Assembly: GCA_001939145.1 (NCBI GenBank)
Contig: LSRX01000483.1
Span: 391,918-455,917, forward strand
Source of the DNA: Symbiodinium microadriaticum
Lineage: Eukaryota; Sar; Dinophyceae; Suessiales; Symbiodiniaceae
DNA: 64,000 nt
Reading direction: 5' to 3'
Part shown: one piece after another, positions 11,200 through 22,489 of the stretch
How the letters are laid out: each line of letters starts with the position of its first letter
How positions within the stretch are numbered: the stretch's first letter is position 1
Made by a program: the position numbers and the translations under genes
Notes under the pieces: model-generated
Told to the model about the DNA's origin: nothing
The model's input: the letters and a program-made list of their open reading frames with translations, nothing else
The model's database searches: none

Positions 11200-14100
11200 T
11201 CGAGACACTGGAGCCTAGAAGCTCCGCACCATGCACACTTTGAACATCGGCTACATCACCGCCCCTTGGTAAGCTTGCGCGGTGCACTCGAAGAGGAGCT
11301 TCGAAGGATCTTCTGCTGCTGAGAATAGACGCGCCTGGGATAAAAACGTGTTGGGCTATCGCTCCTGCAATACAGCCCCAGCCTTCAGCAAACAGCTGAC
11401 GAGCACTCCACTGCAGCTTGTGTGGAACACAGTTGCCTCAAGAGGATTGGCTGGCAGAGTCAACTGGTCCCAGCCTTTGCTCTAACAGTGCGAAGCTCAT
11501 AAAGGATGCCTGAAACGACCTGCCGCCCACTTTTTGCGCTATCATGGCTTCTGAATCTGCTCGAGAGCGCCACTGCAGCTCGGGTCAACTGTTTCAACCA
11601 TCTTCAGTGGAATCATGGCGACCAGCTGCGGCTGCCATCTGCGCTGCCACCCTCGCAGTCAGGGACTGCAGGCTCAAGTGTCTGCAAAGTGGACTCATGC
11701 CCTTTTCCAGGTGCATCGAAAACACAATATCACGATGTCTTGGAGGCTCGTCATGACTCGTTCACACCACGTTCTCCGGTGCAGCGCCTAAGAATCGACA
11801 CGATTGATCCCACACCATCTCGTTTCCAGCTGCCGTGCAGCTCAAGCCTACTTTGATGGCTCGCAGTGCTTGACAGGCTGACCAATCCACTGGGGCTGAT
11901 CCAGGCCATGCTACGCCAGTTCCAGTCTTCGAGTCGGTAATGCAGTTGAAGTTCGGGATTCGGCAAGCCGTTCAAAGTTCGTCTCAGCATCGATGCCCGG
12001 ACAGAACATTGCCTTCTGTTTGATACAAAGTATGCACAGCGGCTGCTCGCATGGAGGCAGCACCCGCGGCTTGCTGTGGGCTTGATGACGGCCATGTCAT
12101 GACAGTCACTGCTGCAGCTGAGAAAGCGCGGCCAAAGCAAGAGAACAGCAACCGGCTTCGGCGGCCTTCATGGCCAACTTCTGCTCTCTGACTTTTCCGC
12201 CGTTTCCCTTGGAGAAGGATGCTGATGCCTGGGGCTTTCTGGTGCGAGCAACGCATCTGCCCTCATATTGCCCGCCTTCGTCTTGAAAAAGTTGAAGGCG
12301 CAAGTGAAGGCCTCCACATGTGGATGCCGAATGAAGCCCTGAACCCCGAACCCAAACTCAATCATGAAAACCATCACCACGGAACAAGAGCACTTAATCC
12401 GGCAAGTGATTCGGAAGAAGGCCATGCCCATAAGACGAAGGATACGGCACTAGGGTCACTAGACCTAGATTCCGCGGGTCATCGGGCTGTGGAACGCGAC
12501 GTGGCATCCGCCACGTCCCTGCCTCGCGTGCGTGGACGTTTCGGAGTTCCACGCAGGTGTTCAGGCAGCCACCTGGAGGCTCCTCGCCAACATGGTGGTG
12601 CAGACGAAACCGGCTGAAAGCACTTTAAGGCACTTCCTGAGCTGGCGTGACGTGTGCGGGAAAAGAAAGCTCGGGAAAATCCTGGACCTGCATGCCACAA
12701 CTGTGTCTTCAGCTGCAACCACTTCCAATTTTGCAGCGCCGCCTTCTGCACTACGGAGCCAGACTTGTGGTCAAAATCAAAAGGCATTCTGTCAAGCCGG
12801 AATGAAGCTTCCTCTCCTGCAGAGGCTCACGAAGTCTCCCTGGGTGGAACTGGATTTGGAAGTTTCCGAAGGCCTGGAAACGGCGTGTGGAACATGCCCG
12901 GATCCTCCTGACCGGCGTCCGACATGCGAAAACCCACGTGTCTGCAGATGCTTCCCAGGCATGGCCACTGAGTCCGCTGCCAGCTGCACCCCTCGTGGAA
13001 CATTCTCCTGCCTAGCAGAAAGCCGCAAGTCTGGCTTCCCACATCTGTCAAAGGAGTGTGCGAAGAGTGACTCAGAGGAAGCTGAGATGCCGTCACATTG
13101 TAAAAGTCGCCTGCCAGCCGCATCTCTAGCATGGACTGATCAAGCCTGGTCGAGCAATGAAAGGCGACGTCAAGTCTGGCGATACAAAGTTTGCGTCCAG
13201 GCCACACTCCCACCGAGCCCCTGGTGACACCACCTGCAAGACAAGATCAGCAGGCCGGGCTGAGACGCCTGCGCCACCCTTTCCCTTTTCAGGCGGCAAC
13301 CATCGAATTCGTCCAAACCAACTACGAAGCCAGCCGATTGGACCTGAGTTCATCATTCCATCGCCAAGGCATCTTCGATCATCGCAAGACGTTGAAGGCC
13401 CGGCTAAATTGCCCGGAGGGGGTGGCGGCGGGCTCTGCTCGGACAGCCTCAGAAGCGCTCTGCCGCGGGGCCAGGCGCCCGAAAGCCTTCCTCTCATCGA
13501 GGCCACGGCCCAAGCTCATCCGCACTCCACTCCTCTTTGCCACTCGGACAATACCTCGGGGCCCGGGGCTCTCTCGTCGCGACAAGCTCTCGTGTTCTCC
13601 GCTGCATTCCAGTTGCATGATCTCGCCGTGTTTAGCCTCTTCGAGACCAAGAAGGTCCTTTCGCCGCATGCTGGTATTTCGAGACTCCAGCTTCCTGTGC
13701 ACAAGAGAAACAACCTCAAGTCCTGCCAGGGTCTTCAACGCGACATGCCGTCACGACCTCCCCGCAAACCGAAAATTCGAGACTTTGCCTCGCAGAAGCT
13801 GACTCAGTGGGCCTTGGTATGTAAAGGGAGTGAGTCCGTAAACAGGGCGCATCTGCTGCACCCCTCGAGCCACCGTGCAATTGCCATGCATGAATGCAAG
13901 GGGTGGATAGCGGAGAGCACAGCTGTACTACTCATGCTCATGCGAATGTTGATACTCACGTCAGATCTGCATTGAAGCAGAAAGTATTTTCCTCAGTCGC
14001 CTTGAACTGCTTCGCACACGGAGGCAGAGTTTCATGCCTCCATGTGAAGAACCCATGTAGACCCGTCGAACAAGGTCCACCCTTAGATTGTAATGTTGGC

Positions 14101-14320
14101 CTTCCAAAGCACTCAGAAAGTAGGGCTGAGATTCGGGGTTCGCAGAGTGCGATCGAACTTCGGAGGAACTGACCTGGTGATCCACTCTGCGGTCCTAGTC
14201 CTAGCGACCCCTACTAGCTAGCCTCCGCGTCAGGACCGCCTCCAATTTCGTCGTCCTCTGAGAGAGAGAGAGAGAGACTTAAGGCATGGGTTAAGGCGGG
14301 TAAGGGCACCGGTTGCCAGC
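11200..14320. other. Unassigned interval with long overlapping ORFs
   Basis: Several frames are open on both strands: plus 12532-13227, plus 13157-13975, plus 13191-13802 and minus 13738-13379. Simultaneous openness on opposite strands with arginine-, proline- and serine-rich translations points to GC-rich DNA rather than several genes. None carries a motif I recognise. A (GA)n run is at about 14261-14278. Confidence 0.3.
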
Positions 14321-14329
14321 TGCTCGCTT

Positions 14330-14470
14330 CGAATCGAACTTGGGTCCTTGGCATAGAGAATGTTCTGGACCTCCTCGACAAACTTGTTGACAGTCATGTT
14401 GCCGTCAGGGTTCTCTTCCCATGCCTGAGCTTCAGTCTGTACAAGCTGCTGACCTGCTCCGCCCCTACAG
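14330..14470 (-). CDS. Exon with degenerate EF-hand-like loop
   Basis: The minus translation reads QAWEENPDGNMTVNKFVEEV followed by QNILYAKDPSSI. The spacing around the central DG fits an EF-hand loop (N3, D5, G6, hydrophobic 8) but position 1 is Glu and position 12 is Lys, so calcium binding is doubtful. It lies downstream of the tryptophan-repeat exon on the same strand and may be a 3' exon of that gene or of a neighbour. Splice borders are unresolved. Confidence 0.4.
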
Positions 14471-14576
14471 CCGGACAGCATGCGCATGCATGTGCTCAGA
14501 TGTGGGCTTGACACATGATTTCAATGTCTCTGAGCTTTTGGAAGTAGAAGTCCCGCTCTGTCTCCAACCCATCGAC

Positions 14577-14870
14577 CTAAACGTGATGCAGCCTTCTGTA
14601 AGCGTCCACTGCTCGCACTACCTGAGCCACTGAGAGCCTTTCTGTAATCTTCAAGTCGATCACCTCTTCTCGGATGCGTTCGTGCTCCTCCTGGCGGCCC
14701 AGTCGGAACATGGGCGATGGCTGGGCCGAGCCCAAGGCTTCGGAGCTCAAATTCTGCGCGCTTTTCGACTTTTCTGTCCGGCTACGGTCGAACAGGCCAG
14801 TCTCAGGAGAAAACAACTCAAATCTATCCATATCTCCCCACGTGCTTCTGGCGCACACCCAAGCAGATGA
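14577..14870 (-). CDS. Probable exon, charged unknown protein
   Basis: The minus frame from MDRFELFSPETGLFDRSR to a charged helix (HERIREEVIDLKITERLS) is protein-like and ends near 14577. It sits between the tryptophan-repeat exon and the EF-hand-like exon, all on the minus strand. No family is recognised. Confidence 0.4.
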   Translation of the reverse strand, partial: SSAWVCARSTWGDMDRFELFSPETGLFDRSRTEKSKSAQNLSSEALGSAQPSPMFRLGRQEEHERIREEVIDLKITERLSVAQVVRAVDAYRRLHHV

Positions 14871-15055
14871 TAAGGGGCTTACATGCCTCCGAGGCATCCA
14901 ACGCGTTCTGGAGCAGCTAGAGTCTAGAGTCAACTCTGGATGGCCGTCTCGACCCACCACCATCTGCGACACGACAGGCAGACGGGTAGACGGCAGGATT
15001 TCGCTCTTCGGACATGGAGATGTCGAGCAAGGCTTGAAGACCTCTGGGCCAAGAA

Positions 15056-15655
15056 CTATGTTCCATTCCAAGAAGTCTCATTGAAGCCCAGTTGCTCCGC
15101 TGCCTTCCGCTCTGCATGGGAGAGCTTTCTCCACGCCTTTGCCCAAACGGGTGCTGTTCCGTTGTCCCAGGCATTCCTGCTCTTGACGCCAAGCTTCAAG
15201 GCCCAAGCCCGCTCTTCCTCTGTGAGCTCCGCCCAGCTCTTCTCACAAGCTGGATCTTGGGAGATCCGAGAATCCTTTGCATTCCAGCTCTCCGGCGTGA
15301 AGCCCAGGCCCTGGGCTGCTTGTCGCTGAAGGAAGGATAGCTGCTCCCAGTTCACTTCCCAAATCTTGCCAGTTCCTTCGTCCCAAGCGGCCGCGGTTTG
15401 GATACCAAGTCGGGCAGCAAGCATCAGTTCACTCTCGGACAAATCGCCCCAAGACTTCAGCGCCGCATCTTGCTTGGCCACAAAACTGCGCAGGTGCCCC
15501 AAAGCGTCGGCGATCTCCAAGTCCAAGCCGAACTGCCGAGACAGAAACCTCGCCACCGCCAGGATTTCCTCAGCATCGTAGCTTGCAGCATGGGTGAGGC
15601 CCTTTATGACGACGTGCTCCACCTCTTGCTTGATGCTGTCCAAATTTCGCTTCAC
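15056..15655 (-). CDS. Tryptophan-repeat protein exon (W..L....R.AA..LG....WN)
   Basis: A 199-codon minus frame has an N-terminal helical part (about residues 1-65) and then two degenerate repeats of about 60 residues. Each repeat contains two helical modules built on the pattern Trp-x2-Leu-x5-7-Ala-Ala-x2-Leu-Gly-x4-5-Trp, for example SWAELTEEERAWALKLGV and AWRKLSHAERKAAEQLGF. This module is, as I remember, common in uncharacterised algal and dinoflagellate proteins; its function is unknown to me. The frame ends at a stop directly after an ETSWNGT tail, so the C-terminus may be real. The N-terminal methionine may be internal, because the frame is open further upstream. Confidence 0.6.
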   Translation of the reverse strand: MKRNLDSIKQEVEHVVIKGLTHAASYDAEEILAVARFLSRQFGLDLEIADALGHLRSFVAKQDAALKSWGDLSESELMLAARLGIQTAAAWDEGTGKIWEVNWEQLSFLQRQAAQGLGFTPESWNAKDSRISQDPACEKSWAELTEEERAWALKLGVKSRNAWDNGTAPVWAKAWRKLSHAERKAAEQLGFNETSWNGT

Positions 15656-15944
15656 AAGGGGCAGCGCGAAGGTGTCCTTTCAAGTTGGAGCTTTGGTTTT
15701 GAATGCTGCACAGACTTATACTCCACGTCTGCTGACAAGCGTCGTCGATATCGCCACTTGTCGCCACAAGCGGTACTTGCTTTTGCACTTGCTGGGTAGC
15801 AGTTGATCCTTGCCGCACTATCACATCATATTTTCACGCTCGCAGTCTGTCAGCGGTCCTAAGACCAGGGAGCGAAGCATGACAATACCTCTGCGAGGGC
15901 GACACTCGACACGATACGACACAATTGTAAAAAGGTGCGAAGCA

Positions 15945-16360
15945 CGCCTGCAACTCTCTGCGGTGATGTGAGCGCTGCATCACAAGCCACAGAGCCACCC
16001 TGTGAGGACCCCATGAGCAAGACCTGAGGCAAGCACAGAAGTCCTTCCACAGCGCCAGCTGAAAGGGCCCAGGGCTCCAGCTCGTGGAGAGTCATCATTC
16101 CAGACTTCGGAGAGTGCATTCACCTCCGGCTCAGTATTCAGACGTCCAAGAAGAAAACCAACGAAGAGGGCCCGGCCTCTTGCTGCACCAAGGCTTGAAT
16201 CGCACGGCGAGTTTCCAAAAGCTGTGCTTCGTTGATCTCGTCCTCCTTCTAAGCGGATGTCACACTGTTGCTCCACGATCCCACATGCGGCAACACCCCA
16301 ATTCCTCCAAGGCGCCGCTGCGGTCGGTCAGGTATTCAAACCAAGCATTCATTCCTCTGC
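15945..16360 (-). CDS. Alpha/beta hydrolase (carboxylesterase/acyl-protein thioesterase type), middle exons
   Basis: Three short minus-strand exons can be read. About 16355-16310 gives GMNAWFEYLTD, the AWFD-like block of the phospholipase/carboxylesterase family. About 16247-16180 gives EDEINEAQLLETRRAIQALV, matching the family's conserved acidic turn and following helix. About 16040-15945 gives VLLMGSSQGGSVACDAALTS, containing the G-x-S-x-G nucleophile elbow with the catalytic Ser. The family hydrolyses acyl esters or thioesters. The catalytic Asp and His exons were not found before the tryptophan-repeat gene starts at 15.66 kb. The gene may therefore be truncated or continue in exons I missed. 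The HGLGDD exon at 21.8 kb is a candidate N-terminus. Confidence 0.65.
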
Positions 16361-16399
16361 CAAGCAAGATGCACTCATCGACTTTGGGACCGATACTGT

Positions 16400-18470
16400 A
16401 TCACCGCGAAACGACATCCGGAATGAACGCGTCTGCTAGAATCTCTTCACTCCCAAACAAATCACTCAATGCGGCGCCAAGTGCCGCGACTGTGGCGGCA
16501 TCGAAACGTTAAGGGCGGTTGCTAGTGACCCTCCCACAGCAATACTCACGAGGAACGCTGCTTCCACGGACGAAGTCGCGTCCCTGGCAACTGTGAACAA
16601 GCCCCGGCCACAGTTCCAGGAATGGCCCGATGCGGACGTGTATATCCCAGTTCACATCTACTGTCGCTTTGCTGATACTCCCCATGTTCCCTGTCGGCGT
16701 AAGTGGGCAATACTTCGGTACTCCGATACCATCAACATCAATGTAAAATTCGATGGTAAGCCTCTATGAGGATGGCTGTCCTGTGAAAATCCTGCATCCG
16801 TTAAAACCAAGCCCGTAAGTCCTACACCGTACTCCCCAAGACTCAAATCTTTGCAGTACAACATCCATAAGACCCAGTTTGCACACGATCGTCTCTACAT
16901 CAACCACATCCGCGCTTTGAACATTACGCATGCAGATTGCCGGATATCATACCGGGGAACTTGGGGAGGACGGACTGGGCAACATAACAGGCTTGCAAAC
17001 GCACTGACAAAGGTCGTCTCTGCTGCGACAACTCATTCTCACTGCAGTTGTAATCTACCCCGGGAAGTGAACCACAACACCTTTGATCAATCTCAGATCG
17101 CTGCGAGCACAATACGAGTCAGGCCATGACACAGCCTTTGGACCTGTTTCGTGCTTTTCTGACGGCATCAGTGAACCTGCATCATGGCTTTTGTGAGGCT
17201 TTTCAACGGACACAGCGCTTGACAGCCGAGCGCCAGGTCTAGGGTGCAGGGTGCCGGGTGTAGGGTGTAATGCGAGGCTCATAGCTAATCGTGTTGGGAT
17301 AAGTGCAAGGCGTCCACTGCGCCGCGTATGGCCATCGGCAGCTGCGGCAAGCCTGCAGCATACAGATTTGCCAAAGCTCTTGCGTAGGGAAATTGAAAGG
17401 ACTCTGGGTGTTCTGCTGCGGAAGACCTGACACAGGGATTTCGGGAGAGAGCTTGCGTGATAAAAGTGCATCGGCCAGTTCTTGAGTTCGCGACTGCAAA
17501 AAAACTGGTACAGGAAGCATGACTGTTGATTTGCGACAGTTCGCTGTGCAAAAAAAGGGGCAGGGCTACTGTGAGCTCTTGTCGTTATTTTTATGGCTGT
17601 TGGTGGAGTACCTCTGCAGGCTTATGCTGTCGCCAAGGTTCCGTCAGCGTCCACCCACGGGTGGTCACGTGCAGCAGGCCCGATGCAGGTCAGAACAACA
17701 GATGCAGTGGCATTGAGCACGAGGTCCTGCGGGCTCGCTGTCAGCGCCGGCAAAGCAGTCGGATTCGCAGGCCACGACCACACTCGCCGCGGTGCTCGCT
17801 GCACCGCCTAGCCCGATGCATGATGATGGTGGCAATGTGGTACCCCTACATGTCGACAGAGGTTGCAAATGTTGCACGGCTGAAATGTTCCTTGTAATTA
17901 ACAAAAAGAAGCTGCTACCGCGCGGCTGCTTGCCACCACAGCAAGGACGATCTGTCCAGAAGACGGGTCCATTGACAGAGTCGCCTGTTACGGATCGCCG
18001 TGTTTTTGCTCCCGCTCTCACGGTACCCAGAGCCGTTTCCAGCGGACGATCAAAGCTTCCAGGAAGTTCAGAAAAGTTCTTTGGCACGTAGTTTCGTCGC
18101 CCGGATCGGCCTCGTTTCTGGATAGTCTCGGACCCGGCAATGGCAGGTCATGGCGGATCGCAAAGGCCGCCACCTTTCGGCAGTAGTCCTCCATGTCCTG
18201 TCGCGCGCGTTTCGGTGGTTGCGTGGAGTTTTCGCAGCCGATGGGGTGAAGGTGGCAGTTTGAACGTCAAGGTTTACGGAAAAAGAAACAGAATTGCTCA
18301 TTATGTGGTTCGGTAGCTCGCAGGAAAGATGCGGCAGGTCGACGAACCTGCAGAGGTCGATGCACCGCAGCCCGCGCACCAAGCAACAGTTGCAGAAAAG
18401 CCCGCTGGACGGCCTTCGAGCTTTGAGTAGAGAGAGGACGCCGTTACCTGTGACGTAGCGAAACGCGAAA
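16400..18470. other. Unassigned interval
   Basis: Mostly short frames on both strands. A minus frame at about 17520-17330 (LQSRTQELADALLSRKLSPE) is protein-like. Degenerate telomere-like words (TAGGGTG, CAGGGTG) occur at about 17238-17270. If the hydrolase exons at 21.8 and 16.3 kb belong to one gene, this would be intron. Confidence 0.25.
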
Positions 18471-18472
18471 TC

Positions 18473-18874
18473 CTAAACCACAGGCAGCGCCGCTGTCGTC
18501 GCTGCCGCGATGTTACCTTCCATTCTGTGACAGTCCGGAGCGGTTGCGTCCAGTTCCCTGTGCCAGCTATTGACCGGGGATGTGGGCAGAAAACGTGCCA
18601 CCACTCCCGGCGCTGTCCAATTGAACGCCTGCACCTCCGAGATGGAGTCGACGGAGCAGCCTGCCGGCAAGAAAATCGTAGCGGTGTTGTGTAAAGTAGA
18701 AGGTGGGCAACTCGGAATGAGAGCCGCGAGATCCTGTGCGAATGCCTCAACGTCGAATGCAGGAGGAGCATACAGTGCAGGCTGCACCCCTGATGCTTCG
18801 GCTTTTTGCACACGAGGTACGCGATGGACATCGGCACGGGCGTTGCTCATGGCGATGTCCCAAGCGTCGGCCAT
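18473..18874 (-). CDS. Hypothetical protein exon, proline/alanine-rich
   Basis: The minus frame of 133 codons reads naturally (for example FDVEAFAQDLAALIPSCPPS and ATIFLPAGCSVDSISEVQAF). Upstream on the same strand at about 19090-18990 another frame contains two copies of a 10-residue module (QQSWKGQANE and a variant), typical of low-complexity Gln/Trp proteins. A stop codon separates these frames as read, so either an intron lies between them or the gene is broken. No family is recognised. Confidence 0.4.
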   Translation of the reverse strand: MADAWDIAMSNARADVHRVPRVQKAEASGVQPALYAPPAFDVEAFAQDLAALIPSCPPSTLHNTATIFLPAGCSVDSISEVQAFNWTAPGVVARFLPTSPVNSWHRELDATAPDCHRMEGNIAAATTAALPVV

Positions 18875-19099
18875 CTCCTGGAGCTGAAGCGATGACGCGT
18901 CATAGCAGGCCTCCTGATCCGCTTCTTTCTCGAGCTGTCAAGCGGACTGCCAAGCCTGCTGCTGCCTAGCTTGCTGCTCGGCCCGGCAAACACGTTGAAC
19001 AGCGATTGCTGCTCATTGGCCTGGCCCTTCCAGGATTGCTGGTCATTGGCGTGGCCCTTCCAGCTGTGATCGGCCTAGCCCTTTCAGCCGCCACTGCTG

Positions 19100-19536
19100 T
19101 ACGCCCGGGACTGCTGCTGCAACTGCGGCTGCCACTTGTTCCGAGTTGTTCCAATGGCCCGCGTTCCAAGTCTGCGAACGGCTGTCGTCGGCGCCCTGCA
19201 GGCCGATGCTTCCCATGGCCCTCGGCCCTCGTCGGTGCCCTGCGCAGGCGGATGCTTCCCAGGACCCTCGCCGATGGGAGCATGTCCATGCCGCGGGCGG
19301 TGCCGCCGGTGACGACGGCGTCGATGGCGATGCCGAGAACGTGAGCCGCGCGTACCGTAACTGGATGTAGATGTAGAAGACGATGAGCGACGACGAACCA
19401 AAGTGCCGGAATACTTCTTAGTTTTGTTCATTTTCTTAGCGCACAAGATGCTGCTGTGTGGTGTCTGCAACATCTCAAGGCTGGCATGGCTGCGTAGACA
19501 AAAAAATTGTGTTTTTGCAGTGCCTGTTTGCGCCAT
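19100..19536 (-). CDS. Arg/Ser-rich (RS-like) exon candidate
   Basis: The minus frame contains a serine run followed by alternating Arg, Ser and His (RRRSSSSTSTSSYGTRGSRS), then a His/Arg-rich block, resembling the RS domains of splicing factors. The same DNA is also open on plus. It lies just upstream of the QQSWKGQAN repeats and of the 18.5-kb exon on the same strand, so they may form one gene. Low-complexity composition makes function assignment unsafe. Confidence 0.3.
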
Positions 19537-19972
19537 TTTATGTGCATTACAAAAGGGGACAAAAAAGTGGGGCCAAAAACGGGCGCCGCGTTGCGGCAGG
19601 TGCGGTTGAAAGGGCTAAGGAGAAGATTGCCAGGCGATCTTCGGGCATGGTTTCGCTTGAGGAAGCCGAGGGCACGACGCACTCGAAGGGTGCAGCTCCT
19701 AAGCCGCCGCCGGACTCGGGCCATCTCGGGCCGCCACCTGCTGCGGAGCACGCTAACAGCTTCGAAAGGCAAGGGGATTGTGCACTTTAATTGGAAGTTG
19801 GACAGTAGAGCATCCGAAGCAAACACATACAAAAGGTCGGACTGCGTCAAACAGCAAGCCGATCTAGTAGCAGGCCTCGACCGAGGAAGATGTCACAGCA
19901 TCTGCTGCTTGAACGTGTCCAAATGGCAAACCCAAACACTAATTTGTTGCAGCAACTCCACGGTTTCAGGAA

Positions 19973-20422
19973 TTATAGATCGAAGACTCTCGTTAAAACA
20001 GATGTGACTGGCCCAAATCCTCGAAAGGTGGATTCATGTCGAGAAACCAGGTGAACACATTGAGCGTGCGCAAGCTGAGGCCGGCTCGTCTCCGCTGTGC
20101 TGCTCGCCGAGGCCGATTTAGGTTTCGCGACCATTGCCGCTGCGTCGGGCTCTCGGTGTGCAATGATGCTCCAAGACTTTGCGAATAGATCGTTCTTGCA
20201 GTGTCTTCCAGGCCCATTCTCGAATGTAAATAATCTGCTGCTCTCCAGGACGAAAGACAAATCCTCAGACATCATGCAAGTCTCAAGCAGCAAGCAAGAT
20301 GCCGCAAGCAAAAGGGCTCCAGGACAGAATGAAGCAAGCAACGAAATCCTACTTGGAGTCCTAACCCAAGCCAGCAAGCGATCATGAGCATCATCGGGAC
20401 CCATATCGGAGCCGACAACCAA
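19973..20422 (-). CDS. Possible exon with one membrane-like segment
   Basis: A 149-codon minus frame has a hydrophobic segment (SLLASFCPGALLLAASCLLL) followed by a polar, protein-like stretch (MMSEDLSFVLESSRLFTFEN). A direct duplication of about 20 bp (ATCATGAGCATCATCGGG) lies at its upstream edge, at about 20384 and 20426. No family is recognised. Confidence 0.3.
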   Translation of the reverse strand: MVVGSDMGPDDAHDRLLAWVRTPSRISLLASFCPGALLLAASCLLLETCMMSEDLSFVLESSRLFTFENGPGRHCKNDLFAKSWSIIAHREPDAAAMVAKPKSASASSTAETSRPQLAHAQCVHLVSRHESTFRGFGPVTSVLTRVFDL

Positions 20423-21779
20423 GCATCATGAGCATCATCGGGGGCTCGTTTCTCCCTGAAACACCGCGTTCAGACACCCAAGAAAGGACCCGGTGGACTC
20501 CCGGCAAATCCAGCTCCAAGGTAAGGCTTGGCTCGGAAACCCGTCCTCCAGGGGGCCACACCCCTTGTTGCAATCTTCGGTTGATAAGAGACTCAACTAG
20601 CCCCGGAGGCTAGCTTTCGTGATTTGCAGTGCTGTATACCATTTTGCAGATTCGATGTCAATCAGCATGCTGCAAGCGTTTTTTGCCGGCATGCAAGAGC
20701 CGTTTTCATTTGTTAACTCAGTTTACCGGTTTTCTTTCGGATTCCGAGATTCGGTGCCATCGATATTGTCTCACTGTTTTTGGGCAGTGAGTCAGATATC
20801 AATACATACACCAATGGGAACGTTGGCATGAACGCGTGAACACACAGACACACATGCATTTCTGTGGGGAGTGCTGGCCAACAACGAGGGGCCTCACCTC
20901 CAAAGTCTGACCCTGCTTCGCAGCATGACGGAGGAGGCCGGCAAGGTCGTGACTGTCAACAGTGACTGTGACAGGGATAGTGTGTGTGTGTGTGTCCGGT
21001 AGAGACTTTAGGGAACTGTGGGCACAGGTGAAGGTCATCAGCTTGCCTCTGTCACATGCCTTACATGATGCCGTGCCCACAGGAACCGATTACAAAACAC
21101 TGCATGAACAGGCCTGAAGTTGTGGGACACCACTCATTGAGAAGACCATCTTCCGGCTTGGGGGTTGGGAGGCCTTCCCGGAAGTCCCACACAGCTCCCG
21201 AGGAAGGAATGTGCTGTCGAAAGCTTCATCCAAACACCCAAACACCCTTTCTAGCGTCAGCCCCAGGTTCACTGAGAACGCAACTCTAGAACCAGCTCAA
21301 CTTGAGGCCTCTTTGAAAGGCAGAAATAAGAGAAGACTTTTCTCCAGGTTATGAACAAGAACCCCATCATGGTGTGTTCTCCGGAATTCCCCGTTGAAGC
21401 AGCAAGCTTTTGGAGAGACACACACACACACAAACACGTCGTTGGCAAATGCAGTTTTCGTCTTGGCTTTTGGATGGATGTCGGGAGACGTAGGACATGT
21501 ACGGAAATCTCGAAGTCCCGATGACCAAAACTGTTGGAACACTTTGCATGACCCCGAACCCTGCACTACAACGACATGAGCTGAGCAGCTTTCTCCCCAT
21601 ACCAGTCTGCGAGGTGCATCAACACCGACAACTCGAAGACCTGCACTCAGAAAAAGTTTAATTTATAAACACCAACTTCACGGCAAAAAGTAAGGCGGCA
21701 TGATGTCTCGCACCTGCCAGAGCCAGGCCGACTGACCTGCTCAGACGGCTCAGGATTCTGGAACCTCGCGCTGCGCGCA
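20423..21779. other. Unassigned interval with dinucleotide repeats
   Basis: Contains a (GT)n run at about 20981-20995 and a (CA)n run at about 21418-21432. Frames on both strands are short. No gene is supported. Confidence 0.4.
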
Positions 21780-21877
21780 GAGCTCAGGCGCCTCATTGCT
21801 TCGAAGAAGGGCTCCCAATATCTGCTATCGTCGCCCAAGCCATGGAAGCAAAACACCGTCCCCTGCCATGGGGCCAC
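21780..21877 (-). CDS. Alpha/beta hydrolase N-terminal exon (HGLGD motif)
   Basis: The minus frame reads GTVFCFHGLGDDSRYWEPFF followed by a short helix. His-Gly-Leu-Gly-Asp after a hydrophobic strand is the oxyanion-hole block of acyl-protein thioesterase and carboxylesterase-type hydrolases. It has the same orientation as the Gly-x-Ser-x-Gly exons 5.5 kb downstream (16.3-15.9 kb), so it may be the 5' part of that gene. Such an intron would be long compared with the 45-100 bp introns elsewhere here, and other candidate exons lie between, so two separate hydrolase fragments are possible. Confidence 0.5.
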
Positions 21878-22489
21878 GGGTCACTGCCCCCGGCTTCATG
21901 CACAGTGCTGCAGAACAAGGATTTTCCAGTGCGCCTGATGCTTTCCAGATGGCTCCAGGATTGTGCGAGTGCTGAGCGTAAGGGTAACATCGCCTCACAC
22001 AGGCAGTTGCAGATGGCCCGTTCTGCCTCACAGGCGTGTGATGTTGCTATTGCAGCTCCTGCTTCCTCGTAGCCGGCAGAAGACCTGCAGCAACAGCTGA
22101 AAGCCTGAATGCTCATGACTGAACTCCCACGTTTGCAAAACCCTATAGTAAGGCTAAGGTCACAGAAAGACATGAATTGCAAATTTACCTCGTTTGCAGC
22201 CATGCAAGGTTAGCTAGAAAGAGGAGATCCGTAGAGACAGGGCCTTGCCTCTTCGAGCCCAACATTCCTGATGGGTTTGCTCCCATCTGGAAGCGCACTC
22301 TTGTTGCTGCGGGCCGAGACAGCTCTTTAATGGATGTCTGGAATGCGACTTTTGGAAACGGGCACAAGTTTAGACCAGACAGTCTCCTGAAGAAGGGCCA
22401 CGTTGGGAGCTTGACTGCGCTGGTATCCATCGCCTCCCTCGCCGCGAAGGGCTCTCGACAGGCTGCACTGGAATTGGTGAATCTCTGTA

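Noticed and set aside
13157-13975. 272-codon plus ORF as a gene
   Set aside because: Overlapping frames on both strands are open at once, composition is Arg/Pro/Ser-rich and no motif is present.
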